DNA of 64,000 bases, from contig NZ_AROI01000024.1 in assembly GCF_000410875.1 (NCBI RefSeq), positions 1 to 64,000 on the forward strand. Reading direction: 5' to 3'. The DNA comes from Halopseudomonas pelagia CL-AP6. Lineage in GTDB: Bacteria > Pseudomonadota > Gammaproteobacteria > Pseudomonadales > Pseudomonadaceae. The notes below the pieces were generated by a model. The model was not told where the DNA came from, searched no databases, and saw only the letters and a list, made by a program, of their open reading frames with translations. Position numbers and translations under genes: made by a program. Shown in pieces: positions 9,254-18,403 of this stretch; position 1 is the first letter of the stretch; every line of letters begins with the position of its first letter.

Positions 9254-10411
9254 ATGAATCAATCCTTACCCACCATCATTGTTATCGGCTATAGCCGCCC
9301 CGACAGCCTGACGCGGCTGCTGGGCTCTCTACGTAGCGCTCAATATCCTCAGGGTAACGTGCGCCTGATTATCAGCCTGGACAATTCCGGGATGCTTGAA
9401 CCCTTACAGGTCGCCAGTGCATTTGAATGGCCTCATGGCGATAAGCGCATCATTGCCCACCAGACCCGCTTGGGCCTGCGCAATCATGTGTTGAGCTGTG
9501 GCGATCTCAGCGAAGAGTACGGCGATATACTGGTGCTGGAAGACGATCTTTTTGTGTCGCCCTTTTTCTATCAGTTCACCTACGAGGCGCTAAGATTTTA
9601 TGCTGAAGACGAGGCTATTGCTGGTATCAGCCTCTACAGTCAGCAATTCAATCAGACCGCTAATCTGCCCTTTATGCCAGTCGACAATGGCGATGCCGAC
9701 GCCTATTTCATGCAGTTGGCCGCCTCCTGGGGTCAGGCGTGGTCGCGCCAGCAGTGGCAAGCCTTCAGGCAATGGCTGGAGGAGCACGGAACGGACATTT
9801 CCGCAGTGCCTGACATTCCGCCAGACATTCGTGGCTGGCCAGAGTCCTCCTGGCTGAAACTGCATAACGCCTACATCATCGCCCGGAACAAATTCTTCGT
9901 GTATCCGTACCGGTCGCTGAGCACCAACTTTGGTGACCCGGGGCAACACTTCAATATTGCCTCGTCACGTTTTCAGGTGCCGCTTCAGCAACTGAATATG
10001 ACTTATCACTTTAAGCCCTTAGCGAGCAGTCTGGCGGTGTATGACGCATTCTGCGAAATATTGCCCAAAAGCATCAAACAGCAAAACCCGCTTCTCGCTG
10101 ATTATGATTTCAGCGTGAACCTCTATGGCTGCAAGCAGCACGCCAACGGATTGCAGCTGGCGCGGACCAACGCCCGGGGGCTACACAACTTCAGTCTGTC
10201 GATGAAGCCGATGGAGTTGAGTGTCATGCATAACGTTCAAGGTGAAGGCATCGGCCTGATCCCGCCGCAAGTGGCCGGTGATTACGCCTCATCGGCTGAG
10301 GCTGAGTACGGTATGTATCGATTTTTTTACAAGTTTCCCTCTCCACGGATCATCTTCTCCGGCCTGGTTGAACGGCTCCAGTTAATGGTTAACCGCTCTG
10401 GGTCTCGCTGA
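9254..10411 (+). CDS. Glycosyltransferase, GT-A fold, specificity unknown
   Basis: Probable cytoplasmic glycosyltransferase of EPS assembly. The start is placed at the ATG at 9254 ([19 protein letters not shown]), because the upstream in-frame extension overlaps the flippase gene and looks non-coding. The N-terminus has the GT-A nucleotide-binding pattern ([19 protein letters not shown]) and an acidic VLEDDLFVS motif at residues 94-102 that would bind the metal and sugar nucleotide. [11 protein letters not shown] and [14 protein letters not shown] follow. It is not a standard GT2 and resembles GNT-I/HlpA-like transferases in layout. Donor and acceptor are unknown; GDP-fucose, GDP-mannose or UDP-glucuronate are all available from neighbours. 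Confidence 0.72.
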   Translation: MNQSLPTIIVIGYSRPDSLTRLLGSLRSAQYPQGNVRLIISLDNSGMLEPLQVASAFEWPHGDKRIIAHQTRLGLRNHVLSCGDLSEEYGDILVLEDDLFVSPFFYQFTYEALRFYAEDEAIAGISLYSQQFNQTANLPFMPVDNGDADAYFMQLAASWGQAWSRQQWQAFRQWLEEHGTDISAVPDIPPDIRGWPESSWLKLHNAYIIARNKFFVYPYRSLSTNFGDPGQHFNIASSRFQVPLQQLNMTYHFKPLASSLAVYDAFCEILPKSIKQQNPLLADYDFSVNLYGCKQHANGLQLARTNARGLHNFSLSMKPMELSVMHNVQGEGIGLIPPQVAGDYASSAEAEYGMYRFFYKFPSPRIIFSGLVERLQLMVNRSGSR

Positions 10412-10469
10412 CCCGCTGATTGTTCGAATATCAATACCTTTACTTAGCGATACGGAGTGTAAAAAGCCA

Positions 10470-11594
10470 ATGGAACGTAAAAAGGCACTTATTACAGGCA
10501 TCACCGGGCAAGACGGTTCGTATTTGGCAGAATTGCTGCTGCAGAAAGGTTACGAGGTGCACGGTATCAAGCGCCGTGCGTCGTTGTTCAACACCCAGCG
10601 CGTCGATCACATCTACCAGGATCCGCACGTCGAGCATCAGAACTTCGTCCTGCATTATGGCGACCTGAGTGACTCCTCCAACCTGACTCGTATCATTCAG
10701 CAAGTGCAGCCTGATGAGGTGTATAACCTGGGCGCCCAATCGCATGTCGCGGTCAGCTTCGAGGCTCCAGAATACACCGCTGATGTAGACGCGATGGGCA
10801 CCTTGCGCATCCTTGAAGCCATTCGCTTGCTCGGACTGGAAAAGAAAACCCGCTTTTACCAGGCCTCTACATCCGAGCTGTACGGTCTGGTGCAGGAAAC
10901 CCCGCAGAAGGAAACGACGCCTTTCTATCCGCGCTCGCCCTACGCGGTTGCCAAGCTCTACGCGTACTGGATTACCGTCAATTATCGCGAGGCTTACGGC
11001 ATGTATGCCTGTAACGGCATCCTGTTCAATCACGAATCACCCCGCCGCGGTGAAACCTTCGTTACCCGCAAGATTACCCGCGGCCTGGCCAATATCGCCC
11101 AGGGTTTGGAACATTGCCTGTACATGGGGAACATCGACTCGCTGCGTGATTGGGGCCACGCCAAAGATTATGTGCGCATGCAATGGATGATGCTGCAACA
11201 GGAGCAGCCAGAGGACTTCGTCATCGCCACCGGCGTGCAGTATTCGGTGCGCGAATTCATCAGTTGGTCGGCTGCGGAGCTGGGTATTACCTTGCGTTTT
11301 GAGGGCGCCGGGGTGGATGAAAAGGGCATTGTCTCCAGGGTGGAAGGCGAGCTCGCACCAGCAGTCAACGTTGGTGACGTGCTTATTCAGGTTGATCCCC
11401 GCTACTTCCGCCCGGCCGAGGTGGAAACCCTGCTGGGTGACCCCTCCAAAGCCAAGTCCAAGCTGGGATGGGTACCAGAGGTGACTGTTCAGGAAATGTG
11501 TGCCGAGATGGTCCGTGAAGATCTCAAGGTTGCTCGGCGTCACGCTTTGCTGAAAGAGCATGGCCACGATCTACCGTTGACGATGGAGAGCTGA
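10470..11594 (+). CDS. gmd: GDP-mannose 4,6-dehydratase
   Basis: First step of GDP-L-fucose (or GDP-6-deoxy sugar) synthesis, converting GDP-D-mannose to GDP-4-keto-6-deoxymannose. It is an extended SDR fold with [19 protein letters not shown] at the N-terminus, the family hallmark [18 protein letters not shown], the active-site STSELYG stretch and YxxxK in [12 protein letters not shown] (about residues 155-166), then [16 protein letters not shown]. Length 374 is standard. It is followed three bases later by fucose synthase and then by a GDP-mannose mannosyl hydrolase, the gene order seen in colanic-acid loci. Confidence 0.96.
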   Translation: MERKKALITGITGQDGSYLAELLLQKGYEVHGIKRRASLFNTQRVDHIYQDPHVEHQNFVLHYGDLSDSSNLTRIIQQVQPDEVYNLGAQSHVAVSFEAPEYTADVDAMGTLRILEAIRLLGLEKKTRFYQASTSELYGLVQETPQKETTPFYPRSPYAVAKLYAYWITVNYREAYGMYACNGILFNHESPRRGETFVTRKITRGLANIAQGLEHCLYMGNIDSLRDWGHAKDYVRMQWMMLQQEQPEDFVIATGVQYSVREFISWSAAELGITLRFEGAGVDEKGIVSRVEGELAPAVNVGDVLIQVDPRYFRPAEVETLLGDPSKAKSKLGWVPEVTVQEMCAEMVREDLKVARRHALLKEHGHDLPLTMES

Positions 11595-11596
11595 GC

Positions 11597-12571
11597 ATGA
11601 CCGATGTACGCAATCAGCGTGTATTTGTCGCCGGCCATCGCGGGATGGTCGGTTCGGCGATTGTCAGACAGCTGGAAAACCTGGGCTATGAACAGATCAT
11701 TACCCGGGACCGAGAGTCTCTGGATCTGCTAAACCAAGCTGAGGTGAATAGCTTTTTTGCCGAGCAGGCTATCGATCAGGTGTATCTGGCAGCTGCCAAG
11801 GTGGGTGGCATCCATGCCAACAACGTCTACCCGGCAGAGTACATTTATCAGAACCTGATGATCCAAGCCAATATCATCCAGGCCGCGCATGCCCATGATG
11901 TGCAGAAACTCCTGTTTCTCGGCTCGTCCTGTATTTACCCAAAGCTGGCAGAGCAGCCGATGCGCGAGGATGCACTGCTGACCGGTACGCTAGAGCCGAC
12001 CAACGAGCCCTATGCCGTGGCGAAGATCGCGGGCATCAAGCTTTGTGAAAGCTATAACCGTCAGTATGAACGTGACTACCGTAGCGTGATGCCGACGAAC
12101 CTGTACGGCCCCGGCGATAACTATCATCCAGAAAACAGCCACGTAATACCTGCGCTATTGCGACGCTTCCACGAGGCGACACTTCGCGGTGAAAACGAGG
12201 TGGTTATTTGGGGTAGTGGCAAACCCATGCGCGAGTTTCTGCACGTGGATGATATGGCGGCAGCCAGCGTACATGTGATGACCCTGGAGGCTCTCGCCTA
12301 TCAGGCACATACCCAGCCAATGCTATCGCATATTAATGTCGGCACCGGTCAAGACTGCAGCATCGCCGAGCTGGCGCAGATCATAGCCAAGGTTACGGGG
12401 TTTAACGGCAAGCTTGGCTTTGACGCCAGCAAGCCTGATGGTGCTCCGCGCAAATTGATGGATGTTTCGCGTCTCGCATCGCTGGGCTGGGTTGCCCGCG
12501 TTGGCCTGGAGGAAGGGTTGCAAGATGCCTACAGCTGGTTTGTGGAACACATGAACGAAGCCCGGAGCTAG
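11597..12571 (+). CDS. fcl: GDP-L-fucose synthase
   Basis: NADPH-dependent epimerase/reductase that turns the Gmd product into GDP-L-fucose. The Rossmann motif is [18 protein letters not shown] and the catalytic Tyr/Lys pair lies in [11 protein letters not shown]. Further family markers are [41 protein letters not shown] and [11 protein letters not shown]. Length 324 is typical. It lies two bases after gmd and two bases before the Nudix hydrolase gene, so the three form one translational block. Confidence 0.96.
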   Translation: MTDVRNQRVFVAGHRGMVGSAIVRQLENLGYEQIITRDRESLDLLNQAEVNSFFAEQAIDQVYLAAAKVGGIHANNVYPAEYIYQNLMIQANIIQAAHAHDVQKLLFLGSSCIYPKLAEQPMREDALLTGTLEPTNEPYAVAKIAGIKLCESYNRQYERDYRSVMPTNLYGPGDNYHPENSHVIPALLRRFHEATLRGENEVVIWGSGKPMREFLHVDDMAAASVHVMTLEALAYQAHTQPMLSHINVGTGQDCSIAELAQIIAKVTGFNGKLGFDASKPDGAPRKLMDVSRLASLGWVARVGLEEGLQDAYSWFVEHMNEARS

Positions 12572-12573
12572 GC

Positions 12574-13050
12574 ATGTTCCTTGACGCAGACACCTTTAGA
12601 ACGGTTGTAGCCAATACCCCGCTGGTATCAATTGATTTGGTCGTGAGCAATCGCCACAGCGATATTCTGCTTGGCAAGCGCCTCAACCGCCCCGCACAAG
12701 GCAGTTGGTTTGTACCAGGCGGGCGTATCTACAAGAATGAGAGTCTGGATCAAGCCTTTCGACGTATTACCACCAGCGAGTTAGGCCGAATGTTTGTGCG
12801 CGAGAGCGCCCGGCTTCTTGGCATTTACGAACACTTTTATGAAGACAGCCTATTTGGCCAGGGCGGCAACGCGCCAAGCACGCACTATGTTGTGATTGCC
12901 TATCACGTCGTGCTCAGCTCCGAAGACCTTCTGACTCCTCCGCATGACCAGCACACTCATTACCGCTGGTGGTGCCCAGAAAACATGGCGACGTCCACTG
13001 AGGTTCATTTGAACTCGAAAGCGTATCTGAACTGTCTCCCGTTGATCTGA
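12574..13050 (+). CDS. gmm: GDP-mannose mannosyl hydrolase (Nudix)
   Basis: Nudix-fold hydrolase releasing mannose (or glucose) from GDP-sugars, thought to tune GDP-mannose/GDP-fucose pools. The 158-residue protein carries the GDPMH version of the Nudix box, GGRIYKNESLDQAF followed by RRITTSELG, where the usual REUXEE glutamates are replaced as in characterised GDPMH enzymes. WFVPGGRI and THYVVIAYHV are also family-like. Position directly after gmd-fcl repeats the wcaH-type arrangement. Confidence 0.9.
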   Translation: MFLDADTFRTVVANTPLVSIDLVVSNRHSDILLGKRLNRPAQGSWFVPGGRIYKNESLDQAFRRITTSELGRMFVRESARLLGIYEHFYEDSLFGQGGNAPSTHYVVIAYHVVLSSEDLLTPPHDQHTHYRWWCPENMATSTEVHLNSKAYLNCLPLI

Positions 13051-13077
13051 ACATTTTCACTAAACGGAACCATTGCC

Positions 13078-14373
13078 TTGCTCAAACAACTGCTTGTTTA
13101 CAGGAACCTGCTTTTTATCCTGATTCTGCTGAACTCGGGTATTTTTTTCCTGACCGATAATAAGAAAGCCGGAATACCCTTCATGCGTGAACTGTACTTG
13201 TTCGGCATAATAATAGCGGCAGGCATGTTGCTACTGATGTGGAAACGCGTCTATCAGTCCAAGACCAGTCTGTGGATACTGTTTTTAGGTGGGGTAGTGC
13301 CGCTGTCATCAGCCATTCTGACCAATCTCAATTATGGTCAGCCGTTAATCTACGGCTTACTCGAAGAGCGCCGCAGCCTGCTTTATCTATCGTTCTTTCC
13401 GACACTGTACCTGCTGATCAAAACGGCTCCGACGCAAAAGCACCTGGAAACCTATTTTCTGTATTCCGCCGTACTATGCGGCATCGTCGGCTTTCTGTAT
13501 TACTTTGGCATCATCCCGGAAAACACCGGCATCTCTTTCCATGTAGATGAAAAGGACTTCGTCGAAACGCTGAGACCAAACCGTTACATGATTGGCTCAG
13601 CCTATGTCTCTATTGCGGTTTTCATGCTGCTATACAGCATGCGTGATCGAGTTTCGATCACCCGGTTAGGATTGTTACTGTTCTTCGCTGCCTACCTCTG
13701 GCTCGTCATCCAAACACGTCAGACCATGGTCATATGGGCGCTGGCGGCACTGTGGATTTTCCGCAACCGCATTGGTTCGCTGCTCAAGCTAGGTTCGCTG
13801 GCGTCGGCCATCCTGGCCGCTTCCTTTTTCCTGGTGCCTGAGTTTTATGTAGAACAATTCGAGCGATTCAATGCACTACTGTTTGAAGCTACCAGTGGTC
13901 CAGGCGTGCGTGACAACACCGTGGCGGTCATCATGCAAGCGGTGCAGGATAATTACTACGTAGGCTTGGGCGCCCTGTCGCTGCAATGGAACGGTGGGTT
14001 TTCCAGCATGTACGGCCCACACTTCTATTTATCTGACGTGGGCATCATTGGTGTGTATCACCGCTTTGGCTTCCTGACGCCTTTTGTCGCACTGATTTTC
14101 TACGGTGGATACCTGTGGATCATGCGTCAGTGCAAGCATAAGGGTCCACTGCTTCTCGCCTTTCAACTGACCTTCTGGTTCGGCATGCTCAATATGCTGC
14201 TATCCAACGCGCTCATGTACGGCGGCGCAACGCTGGGTATCGCCGCCGCCTGTTTTGTTTATTTCGCCAAGGCACGAAACCCTGCTTCCGAGCAGGGCCA
14301 CAGCATCATAACGCCATCTAACAACTGGGCTATCCATGATCAACTTCAGCATCGTCACCATAACCTGGAATAA
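13078..14373 (+). CDS. Candidate Wzy O-antigen/EPS polymerase
   Basis: Integral membrane protein of 431 residues with about 10-12 hydrophobic segments, consistent with a Wzy polymerase that joins repeat units at the periplasmic face. A large loop between the middle helices includes RPNRYMIGSAY and TRQTMVIWAL. A second loop contains VGLGALSLQWNGGFSSMYGPHFYLSDVG, resembling the conserved Wzy_C/O-antigen ligase region with a GxG...H...D pattern. The start is a TTG codon at 13078; it is preferred over the ATG at 13183 because it includes the first TM segment. The 3' end overlaps the next gene by 38 bases. Polymerase families diverge greatly, so the call rests on topology and context. Confidence 0.75.
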   Translation: MLKQLLVYRNLLFILILLNSGIFFLTDNKKAGIPFMRELYLFGIIIAAGMLLLMWKRVYQSKTSLWILFLGGVVPLSSAILTNLNYGQPLIYGLLEERRSLLYLSFFPTLYLLIKTAPTQKHLETYFLYSAVLCGIVGFLYYFGIIPENTGISFHVDEKDFVETLRPNRYMIGSAYVSIAVFMLLYSMRDRVSITRLGLLLFFAAYLWLVIQTRQTMVIWALAALWIFRNRIGSLLKLGSLASAILAASFFLVPEFYVEQFERFNALLFEATSGPGVRDNTVAVIMQAVQDNYYVGLGALSLQWNGGFSSMYGPHFYLSDVGIIGVYHRFGFLTPFVALIFYGGYLWIMRQCKHKGPLLLAFQLTFWFGMLNMLLSNALMYGGATLGIAAACFVYFAKARNPASEQGHSIITPSNNWAIHDQLQHRHHNLE

Positions 14374-15109
14374 CCTGGCAGGCCTGCAAAAGACCTACGA
14401 GAGTATCGCTCGCCAGAAGTATCGGCACTATCGCTGGATCGTCATTGACGGCGCCTCTACCGACGGCAGTGTGGAATGGCTTGCGCAGTTAAACGAACCG
14501 CGAGCCGAGATTACCTCGGAGGCTGACAAAGGCATTTATGACGCCATGAACAAAGGCTTGGTCCAAGCCACCGAGACACCCGGCTACACGCTGTTCATGA
14601 ACAGCGGTGATCGATTTTATGACGATAGCTCGCTGCAGAAGGTAGTCCAGGCCGTCACTGGTGCTGCCGCTGCTCCCAAGTACCTTTATGGGGATTATTT
14701 TCTGGAGAGCGCCGAAGGCAAACTGACCGCTGCCTATGGCAAGAGTATTGATAAAATTTCTTTGGGCATGCCCTCCTGTCACCAGGCGATGTACTTCGAA
14801 AATGCACATTTGCGACATATCCGCTTCCGCCAGAATTACCAGCTGTCAGCCGACTACTGCATGATTATCGAGTTTGTACGCGGGCTGGATGCGGCGACCC
14901 AAATTCTGCATATCCGCACGCCGTTATGCATCTTTGACATGACTGGAATATCCCAGCGTCGGCGCTTTGCTGCACTAAGAGAAGATGTGCATATTCGCAT
15001 GCAGTACCTGAAGCTTGGAGCAACAAAAGCATACGGACTTTACGGCCTGCACTTCTTGCATACGCACAGCAAAATTCTCAGAGCCGCTTTGGAAAAACGT
15101 CTTTCCTAA
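14336..15109 (+). CDS. Family 2 glycosyltransferase
   Basis: Cytoplasmic GT2 glycosyltransferase adding a sugar to the lipid-linked repeat unit. The N-terminal signature FSIVTITWNNLAGLQKTYESI, DGASTDGS, SEADKGIYDAMNKG and the acidic FMNSGDRFYDD (DXD-like) motif are all visible in the first 110 residues. C-terminal MPSCHQAMYFEN and LSADYCMIIEFV match the WcaE/GT2 acceptor-side pattern. The start lies inside the end of the polymerase gene (38-base overlap), so the two are translationally coupled. Specificity is unknown, but similarity of layout to WcaE makes fucose a reasonable guess. Confidence 0.9.
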   Translation: MINFSIVTITWNNLAGLQKTYESIARQKYRHYRWIVIDGASTDGSVEWLAQLNEPRAEITSEADKGIYDAMNKGLVQATETPGYTLFMNSGDRFYDDSSLQKVVQAVTGAAAAPKYLYGDYFLESAEGKLTAAYGKSIDKISLGMPSCHQAMYFENAHLRHIRFRQNYQLSADYCMIIEFVRGLDAATQILHIRTPLCIFDMTGISQRRRFAALREDVHIRMQYLKLGATKAYGLYGLHFLHTHSKILRAALEKRLS

Positions 15110-15162
15110 CCTCTTGGCCCAGCAGGAACCAGCCATGTATGCAGTTGATCGCGGAGATCGTC

Positions 15163-15882
15163 ATGAAGGCTTTTAACGTGGATTTTTACACTGGTTCCAA
15201 GGAGGAACTGCTCAGCCAGATACTTCCAGCCTGCCAGCAAGCATTTAGCTACATCGTTACACCGAATGTGAATCATATCGTCCAACTGGAGCATGATCAG
15301 AAACTGACCAATGCTTACGGGATGGCCAGCCATCGTATCTGCGACAGCCGCGTACTGTTGCCCATACTCAAGCTCTTCGGCGTCAAACCGGTAGAAGCCA
15401 TTCCTGGCAGCACCCTGACCGCTGACTTGATGGATATTGCCGCAGCGCGCCGCTGGACCATTACCGTCGTCGGTTGCGAAGTAGCAAATATGGAATTGCT
15501 GCGGGAAAAGTACCCGAGCATTACGTTTAACCATACCTATCCGCCCATGGGCTTTATCAAGGATGAGCCGGCCGTGCAGCGCTGCCTGGATTTTGTAACA
15601 ACGCACCCGAGCCAGTTGATCGTCTTTGCCTTGGGTTGTCCCACCCAGGAAATTATCGCCTCCAGAGTTTTCGAGACCCGCCAGGCTGTGGGAGTGGGGC
15701 TATGTGTCGGAGGGTCCCTTAACTTTCTCGCCGGCAGCGTCAAGCGGGCGCCGCAATGGGTGCAAAACCTGAGCCTGGAATGGCTCCATCGCATCTGCGC
15801 CGAACCCCAACGCCTGTTGGGCCGCTACGCGCATGATGCACGACACTTTATTCCTATCCTCATAAAGCACCTCAGAACCTAG
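15163..15882 (+). CDS. WecG/TagA/CpsF family glycosyltransferase
   Basis: GT26-family transferase that adds a hexose or N-acetylmannosaminuronate-type residue to a lipid-linked acceptor at the membrane. Recognisable motifs are [46 protein letters not shown] and [14 protein letters not shown]. The [30 protein letters not shown] segment (about 180-205) followed by [14 protein letters not shown] is the family hallmark. Start 15163 is chosen because GGAG lies at 15153-15156; an in-frame ATG at 15139 would add eight residues. Length of about 240 is normal. Confidence 0.92.
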   Translation: MKAFNVDFYTGSKEELLSQILPACQQAFSYIVTPNVNHIVQLEHDQKLTNAYGMASHRICDSRVLLPILKLFGVKPVEAIPGSTLTADLMDIAAARRWTITVVGCEVANMELLREKYPSITFNHTYPPMGFIKDEPAVQRCLDFVTTHPSQLIVFALGCPTQEIIASRVFETRQAVGVGLCVGGSLNFLAGSVKRAPQWVQNLSLEWLHRICAEPQRLLGRYAHDARHFIPILIKHLRT

Positions 15883-15916
15883 CCTGCAACCGGATCGTCT
15901 TCCAAGGAGCACACAC

Positions 15917-17356
15917 ATGATTCCGATTATTATGTCGGGCGGCACTGGGTCAAGGCTCTGGCCGTTGTCACGCCAACTGAACCCCAAACAGTTTCTGCCG
16001 CTGGCGGACGCCTCGATGTCCATGTTGCAGTCGACCATTACCCGTCTGAGCGGCCTGGACACAGACCTTCCCAGACTGATATGCAACGAAGAGCATCGCT
16101 TTCTGGCTGCCGAGCAGCTACGCCAATTGGGAATGGAAGGCTCGCCGATCCTACTGGAACCCGCAGGGCGCAATACCGCTCCCGCCATAGCATTGGCAGC
16201 GCTGCAGGCCTCGGAGGGAGACAACGATCCGGTATTATTGATCCTGGCGGCAGACCACCTGGTCGAAAATCAAGCGGCGTTTCACCACAGCGTAAACAGC
16301 GCCCTGCCCTACGCCGAAGCCGGCAAGCTGGTGAGCTTTGGTGTAGTGCCCACCCACCCGGAAACCGGATACGGATACGTGCAGAGAGGTTCGCCTGATG
16401 GCAATAACGGCGGTTATCAGGTCAAGAGTTTTGTCGAAAAACCAGATTACGAAACGGCCAAAAACTATATCGCCTCGGGTGATTTCTTCTGGAACAGCGG
16501 CATGTTTATGTTCCGTGCCAGCCGCTATATAGAAGAACTTGAGAAATTCCGCCCGGACATTCTCCATGCCTGTCGCAAGGCCATAGCGCGCCGCGAACAC
16601 GACATGCATTTTATCCGCGTGGATCGCGATGCCTTCCTGGCATGCCCCTCTGACTCCATCGACTACGCGGTTATGGAGCGCACTGCCGACGCCATCATGG
16701 TACCGCTGGACGCCGGCTGGAGCGATATTGGATCCTGGTCGGCCCTGTGGGATGTCAGCCACAAGGACGAACGCGGGAATGTGCTCAAGGGTGACGTAAT
16801 CAGCCATGATTCATGCAACAACTACGTGCACGCCGACCACCGACTGGTCGCAACCGTCGGGCTTGAAGACCTGGTGATTATCGAAACCAAGGATGCCGTG
16901 CTGGTGGCGCATCGCAACCACGCGCAAGAGGTCAAGCGTATTGTCGACCAGTTGAAACACGATGGCCGCTGCGAGCACCTCAATCATCGCGAAGTCTATC
17001 GACCCTGGGGGGTTTATGACTCCATCGATAACGGCCAGCGCTATCAGGTAAAGCGCATTACCGTAAAGCCGGGTGCGAAGTTGTCGGTACAGATGCACTA
17101 CCACCGCGCAGAGCACTGGATTGTCGTGAGCGGCACTGCACGCGTCACAAACGGGGAGGAAACCTATATGGTGACCGAGAACCAGTCCACTTATATTCCG
17201 ATTGGACATGTTCACTCGCTTGAAAATCCCGGCATCATCCCACTGGAATTGATTGAAGTTCAGTCAGGTTCCTATCTGGGTGAAGACGACATCGTGCGCT
17301 TTGCCGACAACTACGGCCGCGTCAAGGCTGACCAACCGAAGGCCACTGTCGCATAG
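15917..17356 (+). CDS. manC: Mannose-1-phosphate guanylyltransferase / mannose-6-phosphate isomerase
   Basis: Bifunctional type II enzyme supplying GDP-mannose for the cluster (AlgA/WbpW/PslB family). The N-terminal nucleotidyltransferase has [53 protein letters not shown] and WNSGMF. The C-terminal cupin isomerase domain has [18 protein letters not shown] and [16 protein letters not shown] with metal-binding histidines. Length 479 is standard. It feeds gmd upstream. Ribosome site AAGGAG lies a few bases before the ATG. Confidence 0.96.
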   Translation: MIPIIMSGGTGSRLWPLSRQLNPKQFLPLADASMSMLQSTITRLSGLDTDLPRLICNEEHRFLAAEQLRQLGMEGSPILLEPAGRNTAPAIALAALQASEGDNDPVLLILAADHLVENQAAFHHSVNSALPYAEAGKLVSFGVVPTHPETGYGYVQRGSPDGNNGGYQVKSFVEKPDYETAKNYIASGDFFWNSGMFMFRASRYIEELEKFRPDILHACRKAIARREHDMHFIRVDRDAFLACPSDSIDYAVMERTADAIMVPLDAGWSDIGSWSALWDVSHKDERGNVLKGDVISHDSCNNYVHADHRLVATVGLEDLVIIETKDAVLVAHRNHAQEVKRIVDQLKHDGRCEHLNHREVYRPWGVYDSIDNGQRYQVKRITVKPGAKLSVQMHYHRAEHWIVVSGTARVTNGEETYMVTENQSTYIPIGHVHSLENPGIIPLELIEVQSGSYLGEDDIVRFADNYGRVKADQPKATVA

Positions 17357-17417
17357 TCGTTATATCGCGCGGCGTCTCACAGTCCCGTCTTTATCGAGCA
17401 GCAAGGAGAGTGCTCCC

Positions 17418-18380
17418 ATGAACTATCGCAGCATCAGTGATCTATCCGCTCTAACCAGCAAATACGCCAGCAAGGTGCCTCAAAGTGTAGACCTGATCGT
17501 AGGCATCCCGCGCAGCGGCATGCTGGTAGCCAGTATCATTTCACTAAAGCTCAACCTGCCACTGACCGACCTCTACGCTTTTATTCGCAATGACGAACTC
17601 AAGCGGGGCACCACCCGGACGTATAAGTATCACGAACTAGCCAAACCTCAGGACGCAAAGCAAATACTGCTCGTCGACGACAGTATGGCCACCGGCAATT
17701 CGATGCGCGAAGCGGTAGCCAAGGTTAAAGAGGTTTATCCCGGCTCGGTGGTGACCATGGCTGCGTTTGCGCAACAACACAATGTCGATGCCATAGACCT
17801 GTATCTGGACATCGTCGAGAAGCCGCGAGTATTCGAGTGGAACATCATGCACCACCATTATATAACCCGTGCCTGTCTGGATATTGATGGTGTGCTCTGC
17901 GTCGACCCTACTGCCGATGAGAATGACGACGGCCAATGCTATCGAGCGTTTCTGGCAGGCGCCAAACCGCTCTTTCTGCCCTCGGTTCAGGTCGCACATC
18001 TGGTCACCAGCAGGCTGGAGAAGTACCGCCCGGAAACCGAAGCCTGGCTCAAACGGCACGGCGTCTCTTACGGCAAGCTGCATATGCTGAATTTACCCTC
18101 TGCAGAGGAGCGGCGACGCCTGAACATGCATCACACTTTCAAGGCACGCATCTACAAGGAGCAACTTCAGGCAGTACTGTTCATCGAAAGCGAAGAGTTG
18201 CAGGCAAGAGAAATCATGCGGCTGTCCAATAAGCCTGTGTATTGCACCGCCACCAACGAGATGTATGTACCGGGAGTTAACCTTTCAGCGCTGAAAGCCG
18301 TGACGCTGCGTAAAGGTCAGTCGCTGAAGAGAAAGATATTCGAGCACCTGCGCAAGATATTCTCTCGATTACCTGCCTAA
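17418..18380 (+). CDS. Phosphoribosyltransferase-HAD phosphatase fusion, candidate ribofuranosyltransferase
   Basis: Two-domain protein of 320 residues. Start 17418 has AAGGAG at 17403-17408; upstream in-frame codons lie inside manC. Domain 1 (about 1-145) is a type I phosphoribosyltransferase: GIPRSGM at 29-35 and the PRPP loop ILLVDDSMATGNS at 83-95. Domain 2 (about 150-290) is HAD-like: LDIDGVLC with nucleophile Asp155 and Asp157, VTSR (Thr197/Ser198), Lys242 or Lys247, and FIESEE (Glu257) in place of motif IV aspartates. Dual-domain proteins that transfer phosphoribose from PRPP to a glycan and then remove the 5'-phosphate are known from ribofuranose-containing bacterial polysaccharides. 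Its position as last gene of the EPS operon suggests that role, but the known glycan PRTase domains diverge from canonical PRTases, so a nucleotide or sugar-phosphate function remains possible. Confidence 0.75.
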   Translation: MNYRSISDLSALTSKYASKVPQSVDLIVGIPRSGMLVASIISLKLNLPLTDLYAFIRNDELKRGTTRTYKYHELAKPQDAKQILLVDDSMATGNSMREAVAKVKEVYPGSVVTMAAFAQQHNVDAIDLYLDIVEKPRVFEWNIMHHHYITRACLDIDGVLCVDPTADENDDGQCYRAFLAGAKPLFLPSVQVAHLVTSRLEKYRPETEAWLKRHGVSYGKLHMLNLPSAEERRRLNMHHTFKARIYKEQLQAVLFIESEELQAREIMRLSNKPVYCTATNEMYVPGVNLSALKAVTLRKGQSLKRKIFEHLRKIFSRLPA

Positions 18381-18403
18381 GCACAAGGCCCTGGGAATGA
18401 CTC

